Source: an uncultured Rhodospirillaceae bacterium
Lineage (GTDB): Bacteria; Pseudomonadota; Alphaproteobacteria; Rhodospirillales; Casp-alpha2
Length of the DNA stretch: 64,000 nucleotides
Assembly: GCA_913030825.1 (NCBI GenBank)
Contig: CAJWCU010000013.1
Span: 1 to 64,000, forward strand
Reading direction: 5' to 3'
Part shown: piece after piece, positions 34,652-44,264 of the stretch
Position numbering within the stretch: the first letter of the stretch is position 1
Layout: each line of letters starts with the position of its first letter
Position numbers and translations under genes: made by a program
Notes under the pieces: model-generated
What the model was told of the DNA's origin: nothing
Seen by the model: only the letters and a program-made list of their open reading frames with translations
Databases searched by the model: none

Positions 34652-35533
34652 ATGACCCAAGGCACCTATCTCCATCCCGAAGCCATCGTCACCGGTGAAT
34701 GGCTGGAAGCGCATCTGGACGACCCGTCCCTGCGCATTTTCGATTGTACCTTTTCGCTGGAATATCAGGGCGGCGACGGCGATCCGTTTCGCGTCGTGAC
34801 CGGCCGGCCCGAATACGAGAAGGCGCATATCCCGGGCGCCGGATTCCTGGACCTGCAGGCGGATTTCTCCGACCTCACGAGCCCCTATCGCTTCATGCTT
34901 CCGGCACCCGAGGCCCTGGCTGCCGCCTTCGCCCGCCATGGCGTCGGGGACGATAGCCGGGTGATCCTCTATGGCCGCGCCAGCATGCAGCGCGCCGCGC
35001 GGTTTTGGTGGATGCTGCGCTGGCTCGGCTTTGACAACGCAGCGGTGCTGGACGGCGGAATGGACAAATGGGAAGCCGACGGCCGCCCCGTCTCCGGTGC
35101 CCCCTGCACCTATGCGCCAACCAACGGCCTGACCGTCCGCCCTCGCCCGGACATCTTCGTCGGCAAGGATGCGGTGGTATCGGCGATGAACGACGCGGGC
35201 GTCTGCACCGTCAACGCGTTGGGCGAAAAACTACATAGCGGGGAGGATGACCGGTACGGCCGCGCGGGCCGCATTCCAGGCAGCGTCAACGTCCCGGCGG
35301 CGTCCCTGGTCAACGGCGACATGACCCACCTGCCCGCCGATCAGGCACAGCGCCTGTTCGACGCCGTCGGTGCGACGCCCGATAAGAAGGTCATCGTTTA
35401 TTGCGGCGGCGGCATCGCCGCCAGCTTGGATGCCTTTCTGCTGTATCAATTGGGATACGAGAACGTCGCGGTCTACGACGCGTCGATGAGCGAATGGATC
35501 GCCGACCCGACCCTGCCCCTGGAAACGGACTGA
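34652..35533 (+). CDS. Tandem-rhodanese sulfurtransferase
   Basis: A 293-residue protein with two rhodanese domains. The active cysteine is residue 251 in the loop CGGGIAA. The N-terminal domain lacks a cysteine at the matching site and is probably structural. Such proteins transfer sulfur from thiosulfate or 3-mercaptopyruvate to cyanide or thiol acceptors; the loop does not clearly tell the two apart. It starts 4 nt after the tarD-like gene, so is surely co-transcribed. It converges on the cupin gene. Confidence 0.87.
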   Translation: MTQGTYLHPEAIVTGEWLEAHLDDPSLRIFDCTFSLEYQGGDGDPFRVVTGRPEYEKAHIPGAGFLDLQADFSDLTSPYRFMLPAPEALAAAFARHGVGDDSRVILYGRASMQRAARFWWMLRWLGFDNAAVLDGGMDKWEADGRPVSGAPCTYAPTNGLTVRPRPDIFVGKDAVVSAMNDAGVCTVNALGEKLHSGEDDRYGRAGRIPGSVNVPAASLVNGDMTHLPADQAQRLFDAVGATPDKKVIVYCGGGIAASLDAFLLYQLGYENVAVYDASMSEWIADPTLPLETD

Positions 35534-35536
35534 GCC

Positions 35537-35833
35537 TCAGACCCCGGTCTTCATCTCCACTTCGACGAATGCCATCGGCGCGTCACCTGCGTTAATGACG
35601 TTATGTTCCACGCCTTCCGGCCGGTGATAGGCTTCGCCCGCGCCGAAGGTGACCGTCCGCTCACCCCCGCCCGGTTCCTGCAACAGCATCGTGCAGGGCG
35701 TCAGCGTGGTGACGACGTAGTCGTATTCGTGTCGGTGCCAGCCCGTTTCGGCGCCGGGCTCGAAATCGAACCGGGTGGCGCGGACTTTCTCGTCATCGAC
35801 GAGCGGCGTGGCTTTGGCAGTCGGCTTGGTCAT
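35537..35833 (-). CDS. Small cupin-domain protein
   Basis: A 98-residue single cupin. The metal-binding motif WHRHEYDYVV (His33, His35) and a later HN near residue 77 fit the cupin site. Cupins of this size are metal-binding enzymes or ligand sensors; the substrate is not predictable. It ends 3 nt from the rhodanese stop and starts 21 nt after the TTC38-like gene's stop on the same strand, so it is probably transcribed with that gene. Confidence 0.8.
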   Translation of the reverse strand: MTKPTAKATPLVDDEKVRATRFDFEPGAETGWHRHEYDYVVTTLTPCTMLLQEPGGGERTVTFGAGEAYHRPEGVEHNVINAGDAPMAFVEVEMKTGV

Positions 35834-35854
35834 CCCGAGGTCCTCCTTCTTTCC

Positions 35855-37180
35855 TCAGGCCGCCAACAAGCCCGCGTAGGTCTTTTCCGTCCAATGATCG
35901 CCCGGCTTGGCCGCCCGGCGTTCGGCAAGCAGGCCGCGCGCCAGGGCGGCGTTGCAGCCTTTCATGGCGGCGTCGATCAGAATCAGTTCGAACAGATCGC
36001 GTTGGGCATGGCTGCCGCCGACCTGCCAGACCTCGTAGCGCACGGGCATCATCGCCGCCGTCGCGTCGTCATAGCGCCCTTCGCGGTAGGCGATGATGGC
36101 GTCGGCCATAGGTACCCCCAACGCCTTCATGATCGGCAGGTTGCTGTCGGCTTCGTCGCCTTCGTAGGCGGCGAGGAATTCCCGCATCTCATGGGCCTTG
36201 CCGTCGCCGACGGCGGCGAGCGCCAACAGGTAGTGCATGTCGACGAAGGTCAGGATGTGTTCCTCGGTCCGCTCGCGCACCTTATCTGCCAACGGCGCCC
36301 AGCGGCCGCCGACGTCCAGCCCCATGATCTCCAACCGTTGCAACAGCGAGGTCGCGTTGCAGATATCGAGGTATTCCTCACTGTCCGGTTCGAACACATG
36401 AGCGTCGTATTGCGCCATGACGTCGTCCATGCGGCCCTGGTCCATCATCATCAGGGCTTCGTGCCACCAGATGTGGTTCTGGAAGTTGTTGGCCTGGGTC
36501 CAATGGGGGCGCAGACGCTCGATCCAGGCCAGGCCCTCGTCCTGGCGGTCCTGCATCTCCATGACATGGGCATAGGCATGGGTCGCCCAGGGGTCGTTGG
36601 GCTCCAACTCGATGGCCTTTTCCGCCGCCGCCTGGGCGCGGGTGTACTCCCCGAATTCCTCGAACCCGAAGGCCTGCATACCCTTGAGGTAGGAATACCC
36701 CGGCATGTTCTCGGTCCAATAGGGCAGAATACGGTTCACTGAATCCCGCAACCGCCGATCGTCGCCGCAATAGAAATGGCCGAAATGCGCCAAGCGGGCC
36801 GCCAGAATATCGTGCGGATAATCCAGCAGGATTTCTTCCCAGACCCGGGCGGCGCCATCCAAGTCCCGGTTGGCCCAATGGCTGACCGCGCGCGCGTGAA
36901 GCGCTTCGCGTGGCGTCGCACCCGGCGCCAGTTCCATCGCTTTGGCCGCCGCCCCTTGCGCCTTCGGCACCAATCCACCCATTGCCATGAGCATCATGAA
37001 ATAACCCTTCAGACAATGCGCCATGATCATGTCGGGATCGGCGGCGAAGATCGCTTTCATGCGGTCGCCCGTATCGGGCGCCATGCAAAGATAGCCGCGA
37101 ATGGTATGGTTATAGGCATCGATGGCATCCTGGCCGGCAGCGGTCAGGGAAAGCTCGCGTTCGTCTTGGAAGGTCGGCAT
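35855..37180 (-). CDS. TTC38-like tetratricopeptide repeat protein
   Basis: A 441-residue soluble helical-repeat protein resembling the TTC38 family (for example HDILAARLAHFGHFYCGDD and AYAHVMEMQDRQDEGLAW). There is no signal peptide. TPR proteins mediate protein-protein contacts; this subfamily's role in bacteria is not established. It shares a strand and a 21-nt gap with the downstream cupin. It is divergent from the small rhodanese gene. Confidence 0.8.
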   Translation of the reverse strand: MPTFQDERELSLTAAGQDAIDAYNHTIRGYLCMAPDTGDRMKAIFAADPDMIMAHCLKGYFMMLMAMGGLVPKAQGAAAKAMELAPGATPREALHARAVSHWANRDLDGAARVWEEILLDYPHDILAARLAHFGHFYCGDDRRLRDSVNRILPYWTENMPGYSYLKGMQAFGFEEFGEYTRAQAAAEKAIELEPNDPWATHAYAHVMEMQDRQDEGLAWIERLRPHWTQANNFQNHIWWHEALMMMDQGRMDDVMAQYDAHVFEPDSEEYLDICNATSLLQRLEIMGLDVGGRWAPLADKVRERTEEHILTFVDMHYLLALAAVGDGKAHEMREFLAAYEGDEADSNLPIMKALGVPMADAIIAYREGRYDDATAAMMPVRYEVWQVGGSHAQRDLFELILIDAAMKGCNAALARGLLAERRAAKPGDHWTEKTYAGLLAA

Positions 37181-37301
37181 GGTCCGGCGGATGTCTCTTC
37201 TTTGTTGTGAGTACGAAAAACCTACACTATCTCTGGTCCACAGGCGACAGCAGAGGCGCAGCCCCGGCGAACGCCGAGCCCCAACCCCTCAAGGAGACCT
37301 T

Positions 37302-37625
37302 ATGAAGCAAATGATCGAAACCGACGCGGCCCAGGTCAAGGAATGGGTCGACGACGGCAGCGCCGTTATTATTGATGTGCGCGAAGCAGACGAATTGGCC
37401 CAGGCCCGGGTGCCCGGTGCGATCCACGACCCCATGTCGGCGTTCGATCCGAACCTGATCGCCGGGCACGACGGCAAAAAACTCGTCTTCATGTGCGCCA
37501 AAGGCATGCGGTCCTTGCAGGTTGGGACCTATCTTTTGCAGAACGACATGATCGACGAGGCTTATAACCTCGGCGGCGGCATTCAAGCCTGGGCCATGGC
37601 AGGCGGGGCATTGGAAACGGGCTGA
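37302..37625 (+). CDS. Single-domain rhodanese
   Basis: A 107-residue rhodanese with the active cysteine at residue 65 in MCAKGMRS. It would handle persulfide sulfur in the cytoplasm, resembling GlpE/PspE-like transferases. The ATG at 37302 has AAGGAG 8 nt upstream; a longer frame from 37122 overlaps the neighbouring gene and is not supported. It converges with tlyA 3 nt away. Confidence 0.88.
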   Translation: MKQMIETDAAQVKEWVDDGSAVIIDVREADELAQARVPGAIHDPMSAFDPNLIAGHDGKKLVFMCAKGMRSLQVGTYLLQNDMIDEAYNLGGGIQAWAMAGGALETG

Positions 37626-37628
37626 ACC

Positions 37629-38384
37629 CTATTCCGCCGCAGGCTTCCGAGCACCAATCAGGAATTCCACATTCCCTTCCGGCCCTTTGATGGGGCTTTC
37701 CGTGATCCCCAGGACGCCCCAGCCGCAATCGTCGCGGACGAAAGCCTCGACCTCGGTACAGACCTGTTCGTGAACCGCGGTGTCGCGGACCACGCCACCC
37801 TTCCCCACATGTTCTCGCCCGGCCTGGAATTGCGGTTTGATGAGCGCGATGAGATACGCCCCGGGTTTGGCCAGGGCCATGGACGCGGGCAGGATTTTTT
37901 CCAGGCCGATGAAACTGGCATCGCAGACGACGATATCCAGGGGTTCGGGAATTTTCTCCGCAGTCAGATGGCGCGCGTTGGTCTTCTCCAGGACCACGAC
38001 CCGGTCGTCGCTGCGCAGTTTCCAATCCAACTGGCCGTGGCCAACGTCGACGGCATAAACTTTGGCCGCCCCGTTCGTCAGCAGTACGTCCGTGAAACCA
38101 CCGGTCGAGGCCCCAAGATCGACACAGACCGCCCCCGTCGGATCGACGGCGAAATGGTCAAGCCCCTTGGCGAGCTTGAGCCCGCCGCGAGAGACCCAGG
38201 GATGGTCCTTCCCCTTGACCGATATAGGTGTGGAGTCTGCGACCTGCTGCCCCGGCTTGTCGATACGGCGGTCCTCGGTGTGGACCAGACCGGCCATGAT
38301 TAAAGCCTGGGCCTTGGTCCGGTTCTCGGCCAAGCCACGATCGACCAGCAATTGATCAATGCGGATTTTCGACGGCTTCGACAT
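37629..38384 (-). CDS. tlyA: TlyA-family rRNA methyltransferase
   Basis: A 251-residue protein with an N-terminal S4 RNA-binding domain (IRIDQLLVDRGLAENRTKAQ) and a FtsJ-like methyltransferase domain (VCVDLGASTGGFTDVLL). TlyA proteins 2'-O-methylate rRNA cytidines; the older name hemolysin A is a misnomer. It lies 13 nt after dxs at the end of a minus-strand run of ispA and dxs, an order common in alphaproteobacteria. Confidence 0.92.
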   Translation of the reverse strand: MSKPSKIRIDQLLVDRGLAENRTKAQALIMAGLVHTEDRRIDKPGQQVADSTPISVKGKDHPWVSRGGLKLAKGLDHFAVDPTGAVCVDLGASTGGFTDVLLTNGAAKVYAVDVGHGQLDWKLRSDDRVVVLEKTNARHLTAEKIPEPLDIVVCDASFIGLEKILPASMALAKPGAYLIALIKPQFQAGREHVGKGGVVRDTAVHEQVCTEVEAFVRDDCGWGVLGITESPIKGPEGNVEFLIGARKPAAE

Positions 38385-38397
38385 GCCGCCCGCAAAC

Positions 38398-40323
38398 TCA
38401 GGCGCGGGCCGGTTCGGTCACTTCGCCGCTGCGCCCAAGGGCGGACAGTACCGTGGCGACGATGCCCGAAGCGTTGATCCCCGCCTGCTCGCACTGGGCT
38501 TCGGGCTTGTCCTGCTCCAGGAAGACGTCGGGCATGGTCACGGCGCGCACCTTCAGGCCGTTTTCCAGCAGCCCTTCGTTGGCCATGAACTGCAAAACCT
38601 GGGACGAGAAGCCGCCGATCGAGGCTTCCTCGACCGTGACCAGAACTTCGTGGTCGGCGGCCAACTTGCGGATCAGCTCCTCGTCGATCGGCTTGGCGAA
38701 GCGGGCATCGGCGACCGTGGTCGATAGACCGCGAGCTGCCAGATCTTCCGCTGCTTTAAGCGATTCTTGAAGACGCGAGCCCAGGGACAAAATCGCGACC
38801 GTGGAACCTTCGCGAACGACGCGTCCCTTGCCGATTTCCAGAACGCTGCCCTTGGCCGGCAATTCGACACCAACGCCTTCGCCGCGCGGATAGCGGATCG
38901 CCGACGGTCGGTCGTCGATGGAAACGGCGGTCGCCGTCATATGCATCAATTCGGCCTCGTCCGCGGGCGCCATGACGACGAATCCCGGCAGCGTGCAGAG
39001 ATAGGCCAGATCGAAGGCGCCGCAATGGGTCGAGCCGTCGGCACCGACATAGCCGGCGCGGTCGATGGCGAAGCGCACGGGCAGCGATTGGATCGCCACG
39101 TCGTGGACGACCTGATCGTAGGCGCGCTGCAGGAAGGTCGAATAGATCGCGCAGAACGGCTTGTAGCCCTCGACCGCCATCCCGGCGGCGAAGGTCACAC
39201 CATGCTGTTCGGCGATACCCACATCGAAGGAGCGTTCGGGGAACTCAGCACCGAACTTGTCGACACCCGTGCCACCCGGCATGGCGGCGGTGATGGCGAC
39301 GATCTTGTCGTCGTCCTTGGCTTCGGCGATTAACGCCTTGGCGAAAACCGAGGTATAGCTCGGGGCATTTGCAATGGCCTTGTGCTGCTTGCCCGTCACG
39401 ACATCGAATTTGGAGACGCCATGGTACTTGTCGGCGGATTCCTCGGCCGGTTTGTAGCCGTGACCCTTTTCCGTGACGACGTGCAACAGCACGGGCCCCG
39501 GTTCCTTGTCGTCCCGAAGATTCTTCAGCACGGGCAACAGGTGGTCCAGATTGTGCCCGTCAATGGGACCGACGTAATAAAAGCCCAGTTCCTCGAACAG
39601 AGTGCCGCCCGTGACCATGCCGCGGGCATATTCGTCGACCTTGGCCGCCGCCTGCTCCAACGAACGCGGGAACTTCTTCGCCAATTCCTTGGCGAAATGG
39701 CGGGCCGAGCGAAATTGCTTCGACGAAATCAATTGCGACAGATAAGCCGAAAGTGCGCCGACCGGCGGCGCGATGGACATGTCGTTGTCGTTCAGGACGA
39801 CAATCAGCTTGGCATCCATGGACCCGGCGTTGTTCATGGCTTCATAGGCCATGCCGGCGGTCATGGCCCCATCGCCGATTACGGCGATGACGTTCTTTTC
39901 CTTACCCGCCAGCTTGCTCGCAACGGCCATGCCGAGGCCCGAGGAGATCGAGGTCGAGCTATGGGCCGCACCGAACGGGTCGTAATCGCTTTCCGTGCGC
40001 TTGGTAAAGCCCGAAAGCCCGCCGCCCTGACGCAGGGTATGCATACGGTCGCGGCGACCGGTCAAAATCTTGTGCGGATAGCATTGATGACCGACGTCCC
40101 AGATCAGCCGGTCGTCCGGCGTATTGAAGACGTGATGGATGGCGGCGGTCAATTCAACCACGCCGAGAGAGGCGCCAAGATGCCCGCCGGTGAACGACAC
40201 ACTGCGGACGGTATCCTCACGCAGTTCGACAACCAGTTGCTTCAGTTCATCGACCGAAAGCCCCCGCAGGTCTTTGGGGTCGTTGATCCGATCCAGCAGC
40301 GGCGTGGCACTTTCTTTATCCAA
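38398..40323 (-). CDS. dxs: 1-deoxy-D-xylulose-5-phosphate synthase
   Basis: A 641-residue thiamine-diphosphate enzyme that condenses pyruvate and glyceraldehyde 3-phosphate, the first step of the MEP isoprenoid route. Seen: [14 protein letters not shown], the ThDP-site [18 protein letters not shown] and the C-terminal RYPRGEG region. It starts at TTG (40323), forced by an in-frame stop two codons upstream; GAGG lies about 11 nt before it. Placed after ispA, so both isoprenoid genes are probably co-expressed. Confidence 0.96.
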   Translation of the reverse strand: MDKESATPLLDRINDPKDLRGLSVDELKQLVVELREDTVRSVSFTGGHLGASLGVVELTAAIHHVFNTPDDRLIWDVGHQCYPHKILTGRRDRMHTLRQGGGLSGFTKRTESDYDPFGAAHSSTSISSGLGMAVASKLAGKEKNVIAVIGDGAMTAGMAYEAMNNAGSMDAKLIVVLNDNDMSIAPPVGALSAYLSQLISSKQFRSARHFAKELAKKFPRSLEQAAAKVDEYARGMVTGGTLFEELGFYYVGPIDGHNLDHLLPVLKNLRDDKEPGPVLLHVVTEKGHGYKPAEESADKYHGVSKFDVVTGKQHKAIANAPSYTSVFAKALIAEAKDDDKIVAITAAMPGGTGVDKFGAEFPERSFDVGIAEQHGVTFAAGMAVEGYKPFCAIYSTFLQRAYDQVVHDVAIQSLPVRFAIDRAGYVGADGSTHCGAFDLAYLCTLPGFVVMAPADEAELMHMTATAVSIDDRPSAIRYPRGEGVGVELPAKGSVLEIGKGRVVREGSTVAILSLGSRLQESLKAAEDLAARGLSTTVADARFAKPIDEELIRKLAADHEVLVTVEEASIGGFSSQVLQFMANEGLLENGLKVRAVTMPDVFLEQDKPEAQCEQAGINASGIVATVLSALGRSGEVTEPARA

Positions 40324-40399
40324 GTCTCAAACCCTCGTTTGCTTTTCGGACGCCAGGCCCGAGCTAATTTGAACAGTCAGTGATGCTTCAGCATGTGGG

Positions 40400-41299
40400 T
40401 CAGGCGCGGCGTTCGACGATGAAACGCGCCATCTGCTTCAGAAGGTCACCTTTTTCTCCAAAGATTTCAAGATGTCCGGCCGCCTGCTCGCTCAACATGT
40501 CGGCTTGTTGCCGGGCTTTTTCAATGCCCAGCAGGGACACGAAGGTCGCCTTGCCCGCACCGGCATCCTTACCGGTGGCCTTTCCGACGGTGGCGGCATC
40601 GCCCTCGACGTCCAACAAATCGTCGGCGATCTGGAACGCCAGCCCGATATCGTGCGCGTAGGCATGAAGCGCCGCGCGGGCATCCTCCGACGCCTTACCC
40701 AGGATCGCCCCGGCCTCGGCCGAAACGGCGATCAATTCGCCCGTCTTCATGCGCTGGAGGCGCGTGATCTGAGCCACGTTCAATTCGTTTTCCTCGGCCC
40801 AAATGTCCATCATTTGGCCACCGACCATACCGTGGGCACCGGCCGCCTTCGACAGCGCCAGCACCAGATCGGCGCGAACCGAAGGATCCGTATGGGTCGC
40901 CGGGTCGGCCAACACCTGAAACGCCATGGTCAACAGGGCATCGCCCGCCAGGATCGCCGTCGCGTCGTCGAATTTGATATGGCAGGTCGGTTGCCCCCGG
41001 CGCAGGTCGTCGTCATCCATCGCCGGAAGGTCATCGTGGACCAAGGAATAACAATGTACCATTTCGACCGCCGCCGCCGCGCGCAGCGCAGACACTCGGT
41101 CAACGCCGAACAATGCCGCACTTTGCGTCACCAGGAACGGACGCACCCGCTTGCCGCCTTCGAGCGACGAATACCGCATCGCCTCGATCACCCGTGCCTC
41201 GGGCGTATCGATCACCGGCAACAGGTCGTCGAGCATCTTTGTGACCTCGGCGGCATTCTCGCTGAGGGCGGATTTGAAATCCGATTTGGAATCGTTCAT
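40400..41299 (-). CDS. ispA: Farnesyl/geranyl diphosphate synthase
   Basis: A 299-residue trans-prenyltransferase with the aspartate-rich motifs DDLPAMDDDDLRRG and, later, FQIADDLLD. It builds FPP from IPP and DMAPP. Length matches IspA rather than longer polyprenyl synthases. It lies between xseB (21 nt) and dxs (76 nt) in the same run. Confidence 0.94.
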   Translation of the reverse strand: MNDSKSDFKSALSENAAEVTKMLDDLLPVIDTPEARVIEAMRYSSLEGGKRVRPFLVTQSAALFGVDRVSALRAAAAVEMVHCYSLVHDDLPAMDDDDLRRGQPTCHIKFDDATAILAGDALLTMAFQVLADPATHTDPSVRADLVLALSKAAGAHGMVGGQMMDIWAEENELNVAQITRLQRMKTGELIAVSAEAGAILGKASEDARAALHAYAHDIGLAFQIADDLLDVEGDAATVGKATGKDAGAGKATFVSLLGIEKARQQADMLSEQAAGHLEIFGEKGDLLKQMARFIVERRA

Positions 41300-41320
41300 C
41301 TACGTCTTGTTCCGGGAATA

Positions 41321-41584
41321 TTATTGATCGGCGGGTTCAGTGGACAGGTTGCCGCCGGCCCCGACGACGATCTTATCGACGCGCAATTGCGCTTCCTTCA
41401 ACTTGGCCTCGCAATGGGTTTTCAGCGCGACGCCCCTGGAATAGGCGTCGATCGCCTGATCGAGGGATCCGGACCCCTGCTCCAACCCACGCACGATGTC
41501 TTCCAGTTCGGTCATCGCGTCCTCGAAACTCAGGGCGCGAATGTCCTCCGGAATCTCCGTTTCTGCGGTTTTCTGTTTGGCCAT
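41321..41584 (-). CDS. xseB: Exodeoxyribonuclease VII small subunit
   Basis: An 87-residue protein with the XseB signature SFEDAMTELEDIVRGLEQGS and a heptad-like helix. It partners XseA (not in the window) to degrade single-stranded DNA. The usual neighbours ispA and dxs follow directly. Confidence 0.94.
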   Translation of the reverse strand: MAKQKTAETEIPEDIRALSFEDAMTELEDIVRGLEQGSGSLDQAIDAYSRGVALKTHCEAKLKEAQLRVDKIVVGAGGNLSTEPADQ

Positions 41585-41676
41585 GGAATCCCCATTTCGG
41601 CAAGGCGCGGGAGTTTAGGCCCGATGCCCAACTGTCGCAAGTGCGAACACCCCGATTTCGGCGGGTCTCGGGCGGT

Positions 41677-42606
41677 CTATTGGGTCATCAAGGCACGAAC
41701 GTGCCCGGCGGCGCTTTCCGCCAGGGCATTCAGGTCATAGCCGCCCTCGAGGCAGGATACGACCCGGTTGTCGCAGCAATCGCGGGCGACCCGCAGCAAT
41801 TCGACCGTAACCCAGACGAAGTCTTCGGTAGACAAGGTCAATGAGGCCAGCGGGTCGCGGGCATGGGCGTCGAAACCGGCGGAAATAATCAGCAGGTCCG
41901 GGTTGAACGCCCGCAAAGCCGGAAGAATTTGGTCCCGATAACCGCGCCGGAAGGCATCCGTGCCGTCGCCGGGATTGAGCGGCAGATTGCAGATATTGTC
42001 GGCGACGCCCGTATCGCTGACCCTGCCCGTGCCGGGATAGGCCGGCCATTGATGGGACGAGGCATAGAACAGGTTCGGGTCTTTTTCGAACGAATGCTGC
42101 GTGCCGTTGCCGTGGTGAACGTCGAAATCGACCACGGCGACCTTTTCGACGCCGGTGGCTTCCTGTGCATGACGGGCGGCGACGGCGACCGTGTTGAACA
42201 GGCAGAACCCCATGGCCTGCGCGGCTTCGGCATGATGACCCGGCGGGCGCACGGCGCAAAAGGCATTACGCGCTTCACCCGACAAGACGGAATCGACGGC
42301 GGCACAAGCCCCACCGGCGGCGCGCAGCGCAGCCTCGGCGGATTTCGGCGACATGCTGGTATCCGGGTCCAGGTAGACCCGACCTTCGGTCGGCACGTTG
42401 TCCATGACCGTATCGACGTATTCCTGGCGATGGGTGTTGGCGACCATCTTGAGATCGACTTGCGGTGCTTGAATGCGCTGCAGGTCGGCGAAGGGTTCCG
42501 CTTCCAAAACCTGCATGACCGCGCGCAGCCGTTCGGGGCATTCGGGATGCCCGCGGCCGGGATCATGTTCCTCGCAGGATTGGTGGTAATAAAGCTGCGT
42601 CGTCAT
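41677..42606 (-). CDS. Histone-deacetylase-family hydrolase
   Basis: A 309-residue class II-like deacetylase fold. Zinc and catalytic residues appear in [19 protein letters not shown] and [11 protein letters not shown]. Bacterial members act on acetylated polyamines or small amides (acetoin-utilisation-like); substrate is undecided. It precedes xseB by 92 nt on the same strand and begins 64 nt after the WD40-cytochrome gene. Confidence 0.9.
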   Translation of the reverse strand: MTTQLYYHQSCEEHDPGRGHPECPERLRAVMQVLEAEPFADLQRIQAPQVDLKMVANTHRQEYVDTVMDNVPTEGRVYLDPDTSMSPKSAEAALRAAGGACAAVDSVLSGEARNAFCAVRPPGHHAEAAQAMGFCLFNTVAVAARHAQEATGVEKVAVVDFDVHHGNGTQHSFEKDPNLFYASSHQWPAYPGTGRVSDTGVADNICNLPLNPGDGTDAFRRGYRDQILPALRAFNPDLLIISAGFDAHARDPLASLTLSTEDFVWVTVELLRVARDCCDNRVVSCLEGGYDLNALAESAAGHVRALMTQ

Positions 42607-42670
42607 CGGCGTTTCTTCCCTTCCCGGGGCCCGCCGCCTGTGCCGGACGCCCTGAATGCGATCTAGTCGC

Positions 42671-44020
42671 TCAATGTTTCTCGGTCGTCAGCACCCGGAG
42701 ATAGTCCACCAGGTTGGCCAGTTGATCTTTATCCGGCACCCGCTGCACCGGCATTTTGGTACCCGGCAGGAATTTGTCAGGCCCTTTGTCGAATAGATCA
42801 AATAAGGTCTTCTCGTTCCAGGTAAAGCTCTTGTTCTGAAGCGCCCCGGAATACTTGTAGCCCTGAACCGCCCCGACACGGCGCCCCCAAAGGCCTTCGA
42901 AATGCGGCCCGGACCGCGATGCCGAACGAGCATCCAGCGCATGGCAATTGGCGCATTTGGTGAACAGATGGGCCCCCGGATGTTCGCTCGTCAACCAAGG
43001 CTGCGGCCCTTTGTTGTCCTCGGCCCGGAGACCGATGCGGTCCCCGGTTTCCAGATGCCAGACCGCCGTGCTTTCATCCGCGCTTGCGGTCAGGGCGAAT
43101 TGTCCGTTCGGCGTGTATCGGGTCGCCCAGACAATTTTGTCGTGGACCGGGATGGTGCGCACGATTTCGCCTGACGCCAAGTCCCATTCGACCAGGCGGC
43201 CGTCCCGCCCGGCGGATAACGCCCGCGCGCCGTCCGGCGACAGCGCGGCGGCAAAGACCTGCCCCGCGCGCGTATCGCTGTGATAAAGCACCTTCAGGGC
43301 ATCCCGGCGCGCGATATCCCAGAGCCGCAGGGTGCGGTCGATGCTGGCGGTCAGCAGACGCTCGCCACCCGGTGCCGCCACCATCTTCGTGATCCCTTGC
43401 AGGTGGCCCTCCAGCGTTCCCTGGAAGGAACCGTCGGCGATGGACCAGAGGGAGACCTTGCCGTCATGCCCGCCGGCGGCGATCCATTCGCCGCCCCGCA
43501 CGAAGGCGACGTCGTTGACCGGCGACGGCTGCTCGATCACCGCCACGGGCGCGCCCGTCGCCATGTCCCAAAGACGCACCGTCTTATCCCACGATCCGGT
43601 CGCGGCCAAAGTGCCGTCCTCGGATACGGATGCCGCCATGACCTTATGCCCATGGCCGATCAAGCGGTGCAGGACCTTGGCCGTCGCAAGATCCCAAATG
43701 ATTGCTGTCTTGTCGTCGCTGGTCGTTATGGCGCGTTTGCCGTCCGGTGAGAACACCGCACCCGTGACCGGGCCTTCGTGCGCATCCAGAACCGCGACCT
43801 CTGCCTGGGTTCCGAAATCCCAAATCCGTGCCGTGAAATCGAAACTGGCGGTGATCACCAACGCCCCGTCCGACGAGACGTCGACGGCCCGCACCATTCC
43901 GCCATGACCGATCAGATCGGCGCGCAGGGGCAGGCTTGCCCCGACCATGCCGGTCAGAAACAGGATACTCGCCAAAGCGATGGCCCGAGCCTGTATCGGT
44001 AAGGAAACCTGGATTGGCAT
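42671..44020 (-). CDS. Seven-bladed WD40 propeller fused to cytochrome c
   Basis: A 449-residue secreted protein. After a Sec signal (ending ~GASLPLRA) come seven WD40 units, each with an H/D...WD pattern (for example VRLWDMATG and LRLWDIARR), enough for a full propeller. Residues ~345-449 are a class I cytochrome c, with the heme motif CANCH (356-360), GRRVG and a TKMPVQ methionine ligand. The protein would be a periplasmic electron carrier whose propeller docks a partner. Bacterial examples exist but the partner is unknown. The ATG at 44020 leaves the signal peptide intact; the 25 codons upstream do not look like a leader. It is divergent from the RND operon. Confidence 0.87.
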   Translation of the reverse strand: MPIQVSLPIQARAIALASILFLTGMVGASLPLRADLIGHGGMVRAVDVSSDGALVITASFDFTARIWDFGTQAEVAVLDAHEGPVTGAVFSPDGKRAITTSDDKTAIIWDLATAKVLHRLIGHGHKVMAASVSEDGTLAATGSWDKTVRLWDMATGAPVAVIEQPSPVNDVAFVRGGEWIAAGGHDGKVSLWSIADGSFQGTLEGHLQGITKMVAAPGGERLLTASIDRTLRLWDIARRDALKVLYHSDTRAGQVFAAALSPDGARALSAGRDGRLVEWDLASGEIVRTIPVHDKIVWATRYTPNGQFALTASADESTAVWHLETGDRIGLRAEDNKGPQPWLTSEHPGAHLFTKCANCHALDARSASRSGPHFEGLWGRRVGAVQGYKYSGALQNKSFTWNEKTLFDLFDKGPDKFLPGTKMPVQRVPDKDQLANLVDYLRVLTTEKH

Positions 44021-44099
44021 GACGATATTCTGGTGGAAATTCCCGGCCTTTGCCAACCGGCTTTTCGGATCGTGCAAATCGCAAGGGTCGATCAATTTG

Positions 44100-44131
44100 C
44101 CCGCAAAACTGCTTGCAATACCAATTGCGGG
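44100..44131. repeat. Inverted repeat upstream of the RND operon
   Basis: CCCGCAA (44100-44106) and TTGCGGG (44125-44131) are perfect inverted arms around an 18-nt spacer, in the divergent gap between the cytochrome fusion and the RND adaptor. A candidate operator or leader hairpin. Confidence 0.35.
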
Positions 44132-44164
44132 AGGTCTCGACCGCGCCTAAACTGCCCCCGTCCG

Positions 44165-44184
44165 TTCGGCGGAAATCCGCCGAA
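44165..44184. repeat. 8-bp-arm palindrome upstream of the RND operon
   Basis: TTCGGCGG-AAAT-CCGCCGAA is a perfect inverted repeat about 80 bp before the adaptor start. It could bind a repressor of the pump operon or form an RNA hairpin. No U-tract follows, so it is not an obvious terminator. Confidence 0.4.
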
Positions 44185-44264
44185 GTTGGGCCCGGCCAGT
44201 CCCTTTCGCCGACCGCACCCGCCCGCCCGCCGATCCTTGGGCAAACGCACAGGACCGCCCAAAC

